From Methylobacterium sp. J-088 (GTDB taxonomy: Bacteria; Pseudomonadota; Alphaproteobacteria; Rhizobiales; Beijerinckiaceae): a DNA stretch of 64,000 nucleotides. Below the pieces are notes generated by a model. That model saw nothing but the letters and a program-made list of their open reading frames with translations. It ran no database searches and was not told the origin of the DNA. Position numbers and translations under genes: made by a program. This document shows, piece by piece, positions 43,849-55,059 of the stretch. The stretch is taken from NCBI RefSeq assembly GCF_022829295.1, contig NZ_JAKSYH010000248.1, positions 30,001-94,000 of the forward strand, in the 5' to 3' direction. Every line of letters begins with the position of its first letter. Within the stretch, counting starts at the first letter, position 1.

Positions 43849-44988
43849 TTACGTCGGGTGCCACCATCGGCCCTTGAGCACCACGCCCTCGGCGGTGATC
43901 CGCTGCGCGCCGGTCATGTGCTCGCCGCGTGTGTCGACGTAGTCGAATGCACCGTCCCGGACCGCCAGCACGGTGGCGTCGCCGAGCGCGCCGACCTTCA
44001 GGGTGCCGTACTCCATCCGCTTCACCGCCACGGCGGCGTTCACCGTGGAGGCGGCGATCACGTCGGTGAGGCTCATGCCGAGGCAGAGCATCTTGGACAT
44101 GGTGGTGACCTGATCGAAGGCCGGCCCGTCGATGCAGAGTTGGTGCACGTCCGACGAGATCGTGTCGGGCAGGAAGCCGCCCGCCATCATGGCCCGCGCC
44201 GTCTTGAACGCGAACGAGCCCTTGCCGTGGCCGATGTCGAACAGCACGCCCCGGGCGCGGGCCTCGCGCACGGCGGGCTTCACCGCGCCCTGGGCGGTCA
44301 CGGGGGAATTGGGGAAGGGCCGGAACGCGTGGGTCAGCACGTCGCCGGGGCGGAGCATCGCCAGCACCTCCTCGTAGCTCGGCGGCGGCTCGTCGATATG
44401 GGCCATCAGCGGCAGGCCGGTCTCCTCCGCGACCTGAAGCGCGATGCCGAGCGGCGCGGTGCCCTGGTCCCCCGAGGAATTGCGCCCGACCCGGACCTTG
44501 ATGCCGATGATCACGTCCCGGTTGGCCTCGGCGACCTCGACGGCCTCGCGGGGCGCCATCAGGCGCGGATCCTGGCTCTCGCCGACCATGATGGTCTTCG
44601 AGAAGGCGTAGATGCCCGCGAAGGAAACGTGCAGGTAGGCGAGGATCCGCGCCTCCGAGCGGTCGATGACATGCTTGCGGAAGCCGGCGAAGTTGCCGGG
44701 CCCGGCGCTGCCGGTATCAACCGACGTGGTCACCCCGGAGGTGCGGCAGAATTCGTCGGCGTCGATGCCGATCGATGTGCCGCCCCAGTAGACGTGGGTG
44801 TGCAGGTCGATCAGGCCCGGCGTGACGATCGCGCCGGCCATGTCGCGCACCTGCGTGCCCGGGCCGGCCGGGAGGTCGCGGCCGAAGCCCGAGACCCGGC
44901 CGTCCGCGAAGGCGACATCGCAGAGGCCGTCATGGTTCTGCGACGGGTCGATGACCCGCGCGCCCTTCAGGATGAGGTCGTGCTGCAC
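43849..44988 (-). CDS. amidohydrolase/deacetylase family metallohydrolase in ABC operon B
   Basis: 379 aa from GTG 44988 with CCGGAG upstream. Metal-site motifs of the COG3964-type amidohydrolases: IVTPGLIDLHTHVYWGGTSI, the carbamylatable Lys in IIGIKVRVGRNSSG, MAHIDEPPPSYEE, VLTHAFRPFPNSP, and the catalytic Asp in TISSDVHQLCIDGPA. The family includes D-amino-acid deacetylases and enzymes of unknown substrate. It starts 13 nt after the stop of the DppF-type ATPase gene, so it is probably the last gene of transport operon B and acts on the imported compound. Confidence 0.87.
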   Translation of the reverse strand: MQHDLILKGARVIDPSQNHDGLCDVAFADGRVSGFGRDLPAGPGTQVRDMAGAIVTPGLIDLHTHVYWGGTSIGIDADEFCRTSGVTTSVDTGSAGPGNFAGFRKHVIDRSEARILAYLHVSFAGIYAFSKTIMVGESQDPRLMAPREAVEVAEANRDVIIGIKVRVGRNSSGDQGTAPLGIALQVAEETGLPLMAHIDEPPPSYEEVLAMLRPGDVLTHAFRPFPNSPVTAQGAVKPAVREARARGVLFDIGHGKGSFAFKTARAMMAGGFLPDTISSDVHQLCIDGPAFDQVTTMSKMLCLGMSLTDVIAASTVNAAVAVKRMEYGTLKVGALGDATVLAVRDGAFDYVDTRGEHMTGAQRITAEGVVLKGRWWHPT

Positions 44989-45001
44989 GTCTGGCTCCGG
45001 G

Positions 45002-46018
45002 TCAGGCCGCCTTGGCAGGCACGGCCTTGTCGTTGAGGTGGCAGGCCGCGAAGTGGCCGGCGCCCACGGCATCGAGCCCGGGCACCTCGGTTCGGCAGCG
45101 GTCGAAGGCGTGGGGGCAGCGGGTATGGAAGCGGCAGCCCGACGGCGGGTTGATCGGGCTCGGCACGTCGCCCTTGAGCACGATCCGGGTGCGCCCGGCC
45201 CCGGGCTCGGGGATCGGCACCGCCGAGAGCAGGGCCTGGGTGTAGGGGTGCTTCGGGGCCAGGAAGATGTCGCGGCGCGGCCCGATCTCGACGATCCTGC
45301 CGAGATACATCACCGCCACCCGGTGGGTCATGTGCTCGACGATCGCGAGGTCGTGCGAGATGAACAGCATCGCGAGGTCGAGTTCGCGCTGCAGGTCGCG
45401 CAGCAGGTTGACGATCTGCGCCTTCACGGAGACGTCGAGCGCCGAGACTGCCTCGTCGCAGATGATCAGGTCCGGCTCGGCGGCGAGCGCCCGGGCGATG
45501 CCGATGCGCTGGCGCTGGCCACCCGAGAACTCGTGGGGAAACCGCCCCAGCGCCTCGCGCGGCAAGCCGACCCGCTCCATCAGGCTGGCCAGCCGGCTCT
45601 CCAAGTCGGCTTTATTCCGGGCGAGGCCGAAATTGTGGATCGGCTCGGCCAGGATCGCCCGCACCCGCATCCGCGGGTTGAGCGACGAGAACGGATCCTG
45701 GAACACCATCTGGATGTGCCGCCGCAGGGGCCGCAGCGTCCCGGGCGAAAGGTCGTCGATGCGCCGCCCGTCCAGCACCACCTGGCCGGCGGTGGGGGCG
45801 TAGAGGCGCATCAGCGCCTTGGCGACAGTGGACTTGCCGCAGCCGGATTCGCCGACGAGCGACAGGGTCTCGCCGCGGGCGACCGTGAAGGACAGGCCGT
45901 CCACCGCCTTCAGCACGCGCTTGGACTGGCCGAACAGGCCGCCGCCGAGGGCGAAATGCTTCTTGAGGTCGTTGACCTCGAGCAGGGTGCGACCGACGGG
46001 TGCGGGCGTGGCGCTCAT
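45002..46018 (-). CDS. dppF: ABC transporter ATP-binding protein, DppF type (system B)
   Basis: 338 aa from ATG 46018, overlapping the stop of the DppD gene (ATGA). Walker A LVGESGCGKSTVAKALMR, signature FSGGQRQRIGIARAL and Walker B LIICDEAVSALDVS are present. The C-terminal oligopeptide/dipeptide transporter region has SGCRFHTRCPHAFDRCRTEV with Cys residues that may bind an iron-sulfur cluster, as described for some DppD/DppF proteins. It energises the DppBC permeases upstream. Confidence 0.93.
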   Translation of the reverse strand: MSATPAPVGRTLLEVNDLKKHFALGGGLFGQSKRVLKAVDGLSFTVARGETLSLVGESGCGKSTVAKALMRLYAPTAGQVVLDGRRIDDLSPGTLRPLRRHIQMVFQDPFSSLNPRMRVRAILAEPIHNFGLARNKADLESRLASLMERVGLPREALGRFPHEFSGGQRQRIGIARALAAEPDLIICDEAVSALDVSVKAQIVNLLRDLQRELDLAMLFISHDLAIVEHMTHRVAVMYLGRIVEIGPRRDIFLAPKHPYTQALLSAVPIPEPGAGRTRIVLKGDVPSPINPPSGCRFHTRCPHAFDRCRTEVPGLDAVGAGHFAACHLNDKAVPAKAA

Positions 46019-47034
46019 GCCGCGAGGGCGTCCTTCGGCGCGTAGTGGCAGGCGGCGAGATGGCCCGGGGCCTTCGGCTCCAGGGCCGGCGCGTAGGTGC
46101 GGCACAGGTCGGTCACGTCCGGGCAGCGGCCGGCGAAGACGCAGCCCTCGATCCGACCTTTGAGGCTCGGCACCATGCCGGGGATCTCGGCGAGCCGCGC
46201 GTCGGCCCCGTGCTCGACCGATCCGAGCTTCGGCACCGCCCCCATCAGGCCGCGCGTGTAGGGGTGGCGCGGCGCCCGGAACAGCTCGCGGACCGGCGCC
46301 TCCTCGACCTTGCGGCCGGCATACATCACCACCACCCGGTCGGCGACTTCGGCGACCACGCCGAGATCGTGGGTGATCAGCATGATGGCGGCGCCGACCC
46401 GGGCCTTCAGGTCGCGCATCAGGTCGAGGATCTGGGCCTGGATGGTCACGTCCAGCGCCGTGGTCGGCTCGTCGGCGATCAGGAGTTTCGGCGAGCAGGC
46501 GAGCGCGATGGCGATCATCACCCGCTGGCGCATGCCGCCGGAGAGCTGGTGCGGATATTCCCGCACCCGGCGCCGCGGCTCGGGGATGCCGACCAGCGTC
46601 AGCATCTCCACGGCCCGCTCCTCGGCCTCGCGCCGGCTCAAGCCCTGATGCAGGCGCAGGGTCTCGCCGATCTGGCGGCCGACCGTCAGCACCGGGTTCA
46701 GCGAGGTCATCGGCTCCTGGAAGATCACGCTGATGTCGTTGCCGCGGATCTTGCGCATGGCGCGGTCCGGCAGATCGAGGAGGTTTTTTCCTTCGAACTT
46801 GATCGCGCCGGCGATGCGGGCCGGCGGCTCGGGCAGGAGCCGCAGGATCGACATCGAGGTCACCGACTTGCCGCAGCCGGATTCGCCCACGATCGCCAGG
46901 GTCTCCCCCGATCCGATCGCGAACGAGACCCCGTCCACCGCCCGGTTGACCCCGTCGGGGGTGCGGAAATGGACCTGCAGGTTCTCGATCGACAGGAGGG
47001 GTGCGCCGCTCATCACGCGTCCGATCTCAGACAT
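46015..47034 (-). CDS. dppD: ABC transporter ATP-binding protein, DppD type (system B)
   Basis: 339 aa from ATG 47034 (8-nt overlap with the permease stop; ATG 47013 is an alternative). Walker A IVGESGCGKSVTSMSILR, signature LSGGMRQRVMIAIAL, Walker B LLIADEPTTALDVT, and a C-terminal Cys-containing part IEGCVFAGRCPDVTDLCRTY as in DppD. It forms the heterodimeric motor with DppF. Confidence 0.93.
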   Translation of the reverse strand: MSEIGRVMSGAPLLSIENLQVHFRTPDGVNRAVDGVSFAIGSGETLAIVGESGCGKSVTSMSILRLLPEPPARIAGAIKFEGKNLLDLPDRAMRKIRGNDISVIFQEPMTSLNPVLTVGRQIGETLRLHQGLSRREAEERAVEMLTLVGIPEPRRRVREYPHQLSGGMRQRVMIAIALACSPKLLIADEPTTALDVTIQAQILDLMRDLKARVGAAIMLITHDLGVVAEVADRVVVMYAGRKVEEAPVRELFRAPRHPYTRGLMGAVPKLGSVEHGADARLAEIPGMVPSLKGRIEGCVFAGRCPDVTDLCRTYAPALEPKAPGHLAACHYAPKDALAA

Positions 47035-48001
47035 CTTTCGCCATGCGGGGATCGAGGGCGTCGCGCAGGCCGTCGCCGACGAGGTTCACCGCCAGAACGG
47101 TTGTGGACAGGAAGATCGCCGGGAACAGGATGATGTAGAACTTCACCTGCCAGAGCGCCCGGCCCTCGGCCATGATGTTGCCCCAGGAGGGCGTCGAGGG
47201 CGGCACGCCCGCGCCGATGAACGACAGGATCGCCTCGGTGATCATCGCGGAGGCGCAGATGTAGGTCGCCTGCACGGTCATGGGCGCGAGCGTGTTGGGC
47301 AGGATGTGGCGCCAGATGATCGCCGGCATCCGCGTGCCCGTGGTCACCGCCGCCTCCACGTAGGGCTGCTCGCGCAGGGACAGCACCACGCCGCGTACGA
47401 GGCGGGCGACGCGCGGGATCTCCGCGATGGTGATCGCAACGATGACGTTCTGGACCGAGCCGCGGGTCAGCGCCATCAGCGCGATGGCGAGCAGGATCGG
47501 CGGGATCGACATCATGCCGTCGACGACCCGCATGACGATCCCGTCGAGCCAGCGCACCATGCCGGAGACGAGTCCGACCGCCAGACCCGCGATCGAGGCG
47601 AGGAACGCCACCGAGAAGCCGACCAGCAGCGAGACCCGGGCGCCGTAGACCACCCGCGAGTAGACGTCGCGGCCGAGCATGTCGGTGCCGAACCAGTACT
47701 GCGCGGAAGGCATCCGGGTCCGCTTGGCCGGCGCCAGGGCGGTCGGATCGACGGTGCCGAGCCATGGTGCCAGCGCCGCCATCAGGAACACGATGAGTAG
47801 TAGCAGGCCACCGACCACGATGGTCGGGTTGCGCCGGACATAGGTCCAGACCGGGCCCCGGTGCTTGCGCACCGGGATCACGTCCGGCAGCGGCGCCGCG
47901 ACGGCGAGGCCCGGCGGCGGCGAGGCCTTTGAGAGCGTGCCTCCGGGCGGAGCGCCCGCCTGCGGGGCGCGATCGGGGAAGGGCGCGACGGTCGCGGTCA
48001 A
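47027..48001 (-). CDS. dppC: ABC transporter permease, DppC type (system B)
   Basis: 324 aa from TTG 48001, which overlaps the upstream TGA (TTGA), implying coupled translation. A Pro-rich N terminus of about 50 residues precedes the first helix (NPTIVVGGLLLLIVFLMAAL). Conserved parts: FGTDMLGRDVYSRVVYGARV, the EAA-like loop PYVEAAVTTGTRMPAIIWRH with ILPN, and EAILSFIGAGVPPSTPSWG. Confidence 0.9.
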   Translation of the reverse strand: MTATVAPFPDRAPQAGAPPGGTLSKASPPPGLAVAAPLPDVIPVRKHRGPVWTYVRRNPTIVVGGLLLLIVFLMAALAPWLGTVDPTALAPAKRTRMPSAQYWFGTDMLGRDVYSRVVYGARVSLLVGFSVAFLASIAGLAVGLVSGMVRWLDGIVMRVVDGMMSIPPILLAIALMALTRGSVQNVIVAITIAEIPRVARLVRGVVLSLREQPYVEAAVTTGTRMPAIIWRHILPNTLAPMTVQATYICASAMITEAILSFIGAGVPPSTPSWGNIMAEGRALWQVKFYIILFPAIFLSTTVLAVNLVGDGLRDALDPRMAKDV

Positions 48002-48939
48002 TAGCGGATCCTCGGGTCGAGCACGGTGTAGAAGAGATCGATGGCGAGGTTCACCAGCACGTAGACGAAGCTGAACAGCAGCACGACGCCCTGGATGACC
48101 GGGTAATCGCGCCGCAGGATCGCATCGACCGTGAGCCGGCCGAGGCCGGGGATCGCGAAGACCGTCTCGGTCACCACCGCGCCGCCGATCAGCAGGGCGA
48201 TGCCGATGCCGATGACGGTGACGATCGGCACCGCGGCGTTCTTGAGGGCGTGGATGAACAGGACCGGCCCCTGCGACAGACCCTTGGCCCGGGCGGTGCG
48301 GACGTAATCCTGGCTCAGCACATCCAGCATGGTGGCTCGGGTCACCCGGGCGATCAGCGCGATGTAGACGAGGCCGAGCGTCACCGCGGGCAGGATCAGG
48401 TTCGACAGCCAGGGCCACAGCCCCTGCTCGATCGGCGTGTAGCCCTGCACGGGCAGCCAGCCGAGTTCGAGGGCGAAGACGTAGGCCAGGATGTAGCCGA
48501 CCACGAAGACCGGCACCGAGAAGCCCATCACGGCGAGCCCCATCACGAGGCGGTCGATCAGGGTGCCGGCCTTCCAGGCGGCCACGACGCCGAGCGGCAC
48601 CGCCACCGCGATGGCGAAGACCAGGGTGACCAGCATCAGCGAGACGGTGGGCTGCACCCGCTGGCCGATCATGGTGGTGACCGGCAGGTTGGTGAAGATC
48701 GAGGTGCCGAGATCCCCGTGGATGATCTGCCAGGACCATTCGCCGAACCGCACCAGGAACGGTCGGTCGAGGCCGAGCGTGGCGCGGATGCGGATGATAT
48801 CCTCGGGGCTCGCCTGATCGCCCGCGATGATCGCGGCCGGATCGCCGGGGGCGAAGTAGAGGAGGCTGAAGACGAACAGCCCGACCACCGCCATGACCGG
48901 GATGGTGGCGAGGATGCGCCTGCCGATATAGCCGAGCAT
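47998..48939 (-). CDS. dppB: ABC transporter permease, DppB type (system B)
   Basis: 313 aa, six predicted helices. It has the DppB opening MLGYIGRRILATIPVMAVVG and LYFAPGDPAAIIAGDQASPE; the coupling loop is DYVRTARAKGLSQGPVLFIH then ALKNAAVPIVTVIG. It is the first membrane gene of operon B. The substrate-binding gene lies about 390 nt upstream beyond an array of palindromic repeats. Confidence 0.92.
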   Translation of the reverse strand: MLGYIGRRILATIPVMAVVGLFVFSLLYFAPGDPAAIIAGDQASPEDIIRIRATLGLDRPFLVRFGEWSWQIIHGDLGTSIFTNLPVTTMIGQRVQPTVSLMLVTLVFAIAVAVPLGVVAAWKAGTLIDRLVMGLAVMGFSVPVFVVGYILAYVFALELGWLPVQGYTPIEQGLWPWLSNLILPAVTLGLVYIALIARVTRATMLDVLSQDYVRTARAKGLSQGPVLFIHALKNAAVPIVTVIGIGIALLIGGAVVTETVFAIPGLGRLTVDAILRRDYPVIQGVVLLFSFVYVLVNLAIDLFYTVLDPRIRY

Positions 48940-48984
48940 GGGTCCTCGCTAGGGTGTGGACGGGGTGGGCTGAGGGGTGCGGCG

Positions 48985-49215
48985 CATCCCCCTCCCCCCA
49001 CTGCGGGTGAGGGCGTTCACAGGTCCGAGTCGGGCGCCGACGCTAGCGGCAGAGCGCGACCTGCCCCCTCTCCCGTGCGGGAGAGGGTTGGGGTGAGGGA
49101 GGAGAAGCATCAGGATCGAGCGCGCTATCGATGCGCCGACACGGCGCACCTCGTCCGGAAGAACCTGATCCCTCACCCGGCTTGCTGCGAAAGCAGACCT
49201 CTCCCGCACGGGGGA
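48985..49215. repeat. cluster of CT/GA-rich intergenic palindromes
   Basis: At least three hairpin units of the same style occur here: CCCCCTCCCCCCACTGCGGG at about 48989, CTCTCCCGTGCGGGAGAGGG at about 49069-49088, and CTCTCCCGCACGGGGGAGGG at about 49199-49218. They separate the binding-protein gene from the permease genes of operon B, as the pair at 35.3-35.5 kb does in operon A. No gene is seen in the 389-nt gap (48940-49328). Confidence 0.65.
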
Positions 49216-49328
49216 GGGGACCCCCGCCTCAGCCTGCGACCGCGTTGCAGAGCGCGATGTCTGAAGCTGGTAGCCCGCGCGAGAAACCGAACGGATCGGG
49301 CGACCCGACTTTTCGAGGTCTTGCACCA

Positions 49329-50915
49329 TCACGCCTTCGACACCCCCCAGGTGAACGGGATCGGCCCCTTCACGATGCCCGAGACGTTCTTCCGCCACGC
49401 CTGGTAGCCGAGGAAAAACCCGGTCGGGACGTAGACCACGCCCTCACAGGCGGCGGCGTTGACCTTGTCGATCGCGGCCTTTTCGGAGGCCGGGTCGGCG
49501 GCGTCGAACCACTCGGTGATCCCCGCCTCCACGGGCGGGACGTTCGGCCAGCCGAACCACGCCTTGTCGCCGTTGGCCCGCACCGCCGGGTAGCCCGCCG
49601 GGTTGATGGTGTCGGCGCCCGCATGCCACGTGTGGAACATGTTCCAGCCGCCCTGGCTGGGCGGCGCCTTGGAGGCGCGCCGGGTGCCGGTTGTGCCCCA
49701 GTCGGTGGCGACGAAATCGACGTTGAAGCCCATCTGCTTCAGGAGGTCGGCGGTGATGTCGCCCTGCGCCTTGGTGATCGGCTGGTCCTGCGCCACGATG
49801 CAGGTGACGGGCTCGCCCTTGTAGCCGGCCTCCTTGAGCATCTTGCGGCCCAGCGCGATGTCGCCCTTGCCGACATTCTCCCCGCCCGCCTCGCTGTAGA
49901 GCGCCGTACCCGGGGTGAAGAAGCCCGGAAGTTTCTTCCACAGGTTGTCGTCGTCGCCGACGATCGCCCGCATGTAATCCTCCTGGTTCATGGCGGTCAG
50001 GACCGCCTGCCGGATCTTCGGATTGTCGAAGGGCGGATACAGGTGGTTCATCCGGAACGACCCGACATTGCCCAGCGGGTCGGCGATATCGACGGCCAGG
50101 TTGGCGTTCTTGCGCAGCAGCGGTACGAGGTCGGAGATCGGGTTCTCCCACCAATCGACCTCGCCGTTCTGCAGGGCCGCCGAGGCGGTGGCGGCGTCCG
50201 GCATGATCACCCACTCGACCCGGTCGACGAGGATGCGCTTGCCCCCGGCCAGCCAGGAATTCGGCTCCTCGCGCGGCTTGTAGCCGGCGTATTTCTCGAA
50301 CACCGCCCGCGCGCCCGGAACCCACTCGTTGCGCACGAATTTCATCGGGCCCGAGCCGACATACTCGGTGATCTGCGTGAACGGGTCGGTCTTGGCGATC
50401 CGCTCCGGCATGATCAGCGCCATCGGGGCGTTGGTCTTGCCGAGCGCGTAGAGCAATTTCGGGAACGGCTTCTTGAGGCGCCAGCGGAAGGTCCGGTCGT
50501 CGGTCGCTGCCAGTTCGTCCTGGACGCCGCGGATCATGAGGCCGATCGGGTCGCGGGCCATCCAGCGGGTGAGGCTCGCCACAACGTCCTTGGACAGGAC
50601 GGGCTCGCCGTCGTGCCACGTGAGGCCGGGGCGCAGCCGGAACGTCCAGGTCAGGTGATCGCCCGAGACCTCCTCGGACTCGACCATCTGGCGCTGCGGC
50701 TTCAGCTGATCGTCGACGCCGTACAGCATGTCCCACACGAGGGTGCCGGCGTTGCGCACCACGTACTGGGTGCCCCAGATCGGATCGAAATTCGCGAGGT
50801 TCGCCTGCGGTACGAAGCGCAGCACCTTGGCGCCCTGGGCGAGCGCCGGCATCGCGACCTGCGGCGCGGCCAGCCCGAGCGCGGCCGAACCCTTGAGGAA
50901 GGTCCTGCGGTCCAT
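49329..50915 (-). CDS. ABC transporter substrate-binding protein, peptide/DppA family (system B)
   Basis: 528 aa from ATG 50915 with AGGGAGA upstream. The N terminus MDRRTFLKGSAALGLAAPQV is a twin-arginine signal (RRTFLKG), so the folded protein is exported by Tat. Family 5 features: KVLRFVPQANLANFDPIWGT, RLRPGLTWHDGEPVLSKDVV, GSGPMKFVRNEWVPGA, and DNPKIRQAVLTAMNQEDYMR. It is the first gene of operon B and is divergent from a dual-domain ATPase gene. Confidence 0.92.
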   Translation of the reverse strand: MDRRTFLKGSAALGLAAPQVAMPALAQGAKVLRFVPQANLANFDPIWGTQYVVRNAGTLVWDMLYGVDDQLKPQRQMVESEEVSGDHLTWTFRLRPGLTWHDGEPVLSKDVVASLTRWMARDPIGLMIRGVQDELAATDDRTFRWRLKKPFPKLLYALGKTNAPMALIMPERIAKTDPFTQITEYVGSGPMKFVRNEWVPGARAVFEKYAGYKPREEPNSWLAGGKRILVDRVEWVIMPDAATASAALQNGEVDWWENPISDLVPLLRKNANLAVDIADPLGNVGSFRMNHLYPPFDNPKIRQAVLTAMNQEDYMRAIVGDDDNLWKKLPGFFTPGTALYSEAGGENVGKGDIALGRKMLKEAGYKGEPVTCIVAQDQPITKAQGDITADLLKQMGFNVDFVATDWGTTGTRRASKAPPSQGGWNMFHTWHAGADTINPAGYPAVRANGDKAWFGWPNVPPVEAGITEWFDAADPASEKAAIDKVNAAACEGVVYVPTGFFLGYQAWRKNVSGIVKGPIPFTWGVSKA

Positions 50916-51373
50916 CGTGATCTCCCTGGCGGTGCGGATCTCAGGCACGCGTCGCCGGCCCACGCCTTGTGGGCGAGTTTGAACAATTCTTAGGCAGGGG
51001 CGCAATGGCCCGGTGTGACAACGGGGACGGGACGCGCACCAACGCAGCCGCCGGCTCGGCGGCAGGCAGGCTCCAGAGGTGGACGGGCAGTACGGTCATC
51101 GCGATCACGGGCGGCGCCTCGCAAACCCTGCGCCAGGGGTCCGATTTTGCGTTTTGTATTCAGGCAGGCGGATTGATCGCCCCTCCGCGATGTGGCCACT
51201 GGACGATGCGGGCGTGCGACCTCAGACGGGAGCCGAAGCCGCTTGTCCCGCTGGCTGTGGACGGACCGCCGTGGGTGGACCGTCTTGTGCTTACGACACG
51301 CGGGCAGCGCCCCCGCCCCTCGCCGACGGGGCGCGACGCCCTACGCTTCCATGAAAGCCCCGGGAGACAGGCC
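50916..51373. other. divergent promoter region of two ABC transporter units
   Basis: 458 nt between the binding-protein gene and the dual ATPase gene. Open frames continue through it on both strands but look random. No specific operator was recognised. Confidence 0.5.
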
Positions 51374-53260
<1,887 letters not shown>

Positions 53261-53892
53261 CGGCAGCGATGGCCTGACGGCACGACGCGGGCTCCGCACC
53301 CGACCCAGTCGGCTGCGCCGAAGCCTGCACCCCTGCCGATCGAACCGCGCCTGATGGGCCGGCCGTGCCGCACGCGGCCGTCCACGCGAAACGGCCGACC
53401 GGCGGGCGCTGCAGCGCTGTGCAGGGCCGCTCAACCGACCGCGGTGTCCCCTACGTGCGGTGGCCTTCAGGCGAGCCGACCGCGACGCTGCATCGGTGAA
53501 GAAACCTGAGCGTTTGCGAAACAACCAACCGCTGTCAAACCTGTATCCAATAAAACTTCTGCTGGAATAGCTTATCGCTGGAAAATAAAATATTTTGTGT
53601 GCTGGATCATATACAATGGACGATTTTTTCGAACGATAAATAAGCTTCTGAAATTGTTATTTTCCTTAAATATCTTTCATTTAATTCTCGAAATCTGCAC
53701 CACAAACCATGAAAGATGGCCATAAAGCGGGATATGGCTTATGATGGCCTAAAATGAGCGCTGGAAACGATTGGATGATGATGGTTGATGTACAGTGGCG
53801 GGCCGGCGGCGGGCGCTGGCGCAACCTGAATGCGCCCGGCTTGATACTCTCGCGCCGGCAGCGCGCCGCCGTGATGATCGGCAATTGACCCG
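53261..53892. other. intergenic region with strong AT-rich patch
   Basis: No gene was recognised in 632 nt. Bases about 53530-53720 are strikingly AT-rich (runs such as AAAATAAAATATTTTGTG), unlike the GC-rich flanks, and could be a MucR-silenced promoter or a small acquired remnant. A short minus-strand frame at 53681-53884 is not convincing. Confidence 0.5.
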
Positions 53893-54930
53893 ATGCGCCG
53901 CCTGCACTTCGACGCCCTGAAGCCGATCTGCCCGACCTGCCGCCGCATCGCGCTGGTCCTGGAGCCGGGCGCGCAGGCGACGAGCAACGCGGTCGTGTCC
54001 GGGGTCCTGCGCTGCCTCGATCCGGCGTGCGGTGAGCGCTTCCCGATCATCGCGGGCGTCCCGATCCTGGTCCCGGACGTCCGCGGCTGGCTTTCGGCGA
54101 ATCTTCCGCTCGTCCTGGCGAGCGATGTCGAGGATGCAGCGGTGGAGGCGGTGATCAGTGCAGCGCTCGGGCCGGACTCGGTCCACAGCATCGGCCGCGC
54201 ACAGCAATCGCGATACGCCCACGATCATTACGGTGACCTGTTCGAGGGCGAGCCGGACGGTGCGGAGCCGCCGCACGGCCGGGCCCGGCATTGCCTGGCG
54301 GAAGCCCTGCGGCACCTTGGTGTTGGGCGCGGCCCGAGGCTCGATATCGGCTGCACCGCCGGCCGGACCAGTTTCGATCTGGCGGCCGCCTACGACGCGC
54401 CGGTGCTCGGCGTGGACCTGAACTGGCCCCTTCTGCGGATTGGCCGAGGCATCCTCGATCGGGGCCTGTTGCGCTACCCGCTCCGGCACGGCGGCGACAC
54501 CTATGAGCGCCGGGAAACCTACCACTTCCCGCCCGAGGCCGAACGGGTGGATTTCTGGATCGCCGATGCCCAGGCCCTCCCGTTCGCCGCGAACACGTTC
54601 CGCCTCGTCGTCGCGCTGAACGGGCTCGATTGCGTGCCGGATCCGGCCCGCCTCGTCGCCGAGGCCAGCCGAGTCACGCGGCCGGGCGGCGATGTCGCCT
54701 TCGCAACGCCCCTCGATCGGGGTCGTCATGCCCCTGCACCATCCGCGTGGCTCGAAGGTCCCGATGCCCTTGCGACGATGATCGCCGCGGCCAACTCCGA
54801 CATCCCCGGCGCCAAATCCCTGAAGCCGACTCGGCCGCCCCTCGACCTCCCCTGGCCCGTCCGCCAGCAGGGCGAGGACACGGTCGTCCACCGGTCCAGG
54901 CTGATGACGATGACGGCCGGGGCGGACTGA
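53893..54930 (+). CDS. methyltransferase with N-terminal Trm112-like zinc ribbon
   Basis: 345 aa. The N-terminal 65 residues have paired Cys: ICPTCRR (about 14-20) and RCLDPACGERFPIIAGVPIL, the Trm112/YcaR-like zinc-ribbon pattern. A class I SAM domain follows: PRLDIGCTAGRTSFDLAAAY (motif I with GCTAG), VLGVDLNWPLLRIGRGILD, and FWIADAQALPFAANTFRLVV. An LNGLDCVPDPARLVAEASRV stretch follows as in methyltransferase 11-type enzymes. The fused zinc ribbon suggests a substrate-recruiting module. The target is unknown; no neighbours hint at a pathway. Confidence 0.82.
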   Translation: MRRLHFDALKPICPTCRRIALVLEPGAQATSNAVVSGVLRCLDPACGERFPIIAGVPILVPDVRGWLSANLPLVLASDVEDAAVEAVISAALGPDSVHSIGRAQQSRYAHDHYGDLFEGEPDGAEPPHGRARHCLAEALRHLGVGRGPRLDIGCTAGRTSFDLAAAYDAPVLGVDLNWPLLRIGRGILDRGLLRYPLRHGGDTYERRETYHFPPEAERVDFWIADAQALPFAANTFRLVVALNGLDCVPDPARLVAEASRVTRPGGDVAFATPLDRGRHAPAPSAWLEGPDALATMIAAANSDIPGAKSLKPTRPPLDLPWPVRQQGEDTVVHRSRLMTMTAGAD

Positions 54931-55059
54931 GCGCGGCACACGCCGTCGCGTAGGCTCGGACAGCCGCAATTGGTAATCCCGGCCGGCAACCGAGACCAAA
55001 CGCGGCGGGCACGGGACCCCGATCCCGACCGACCGCTGAAAGGCCGGGGAGGATCCGCC

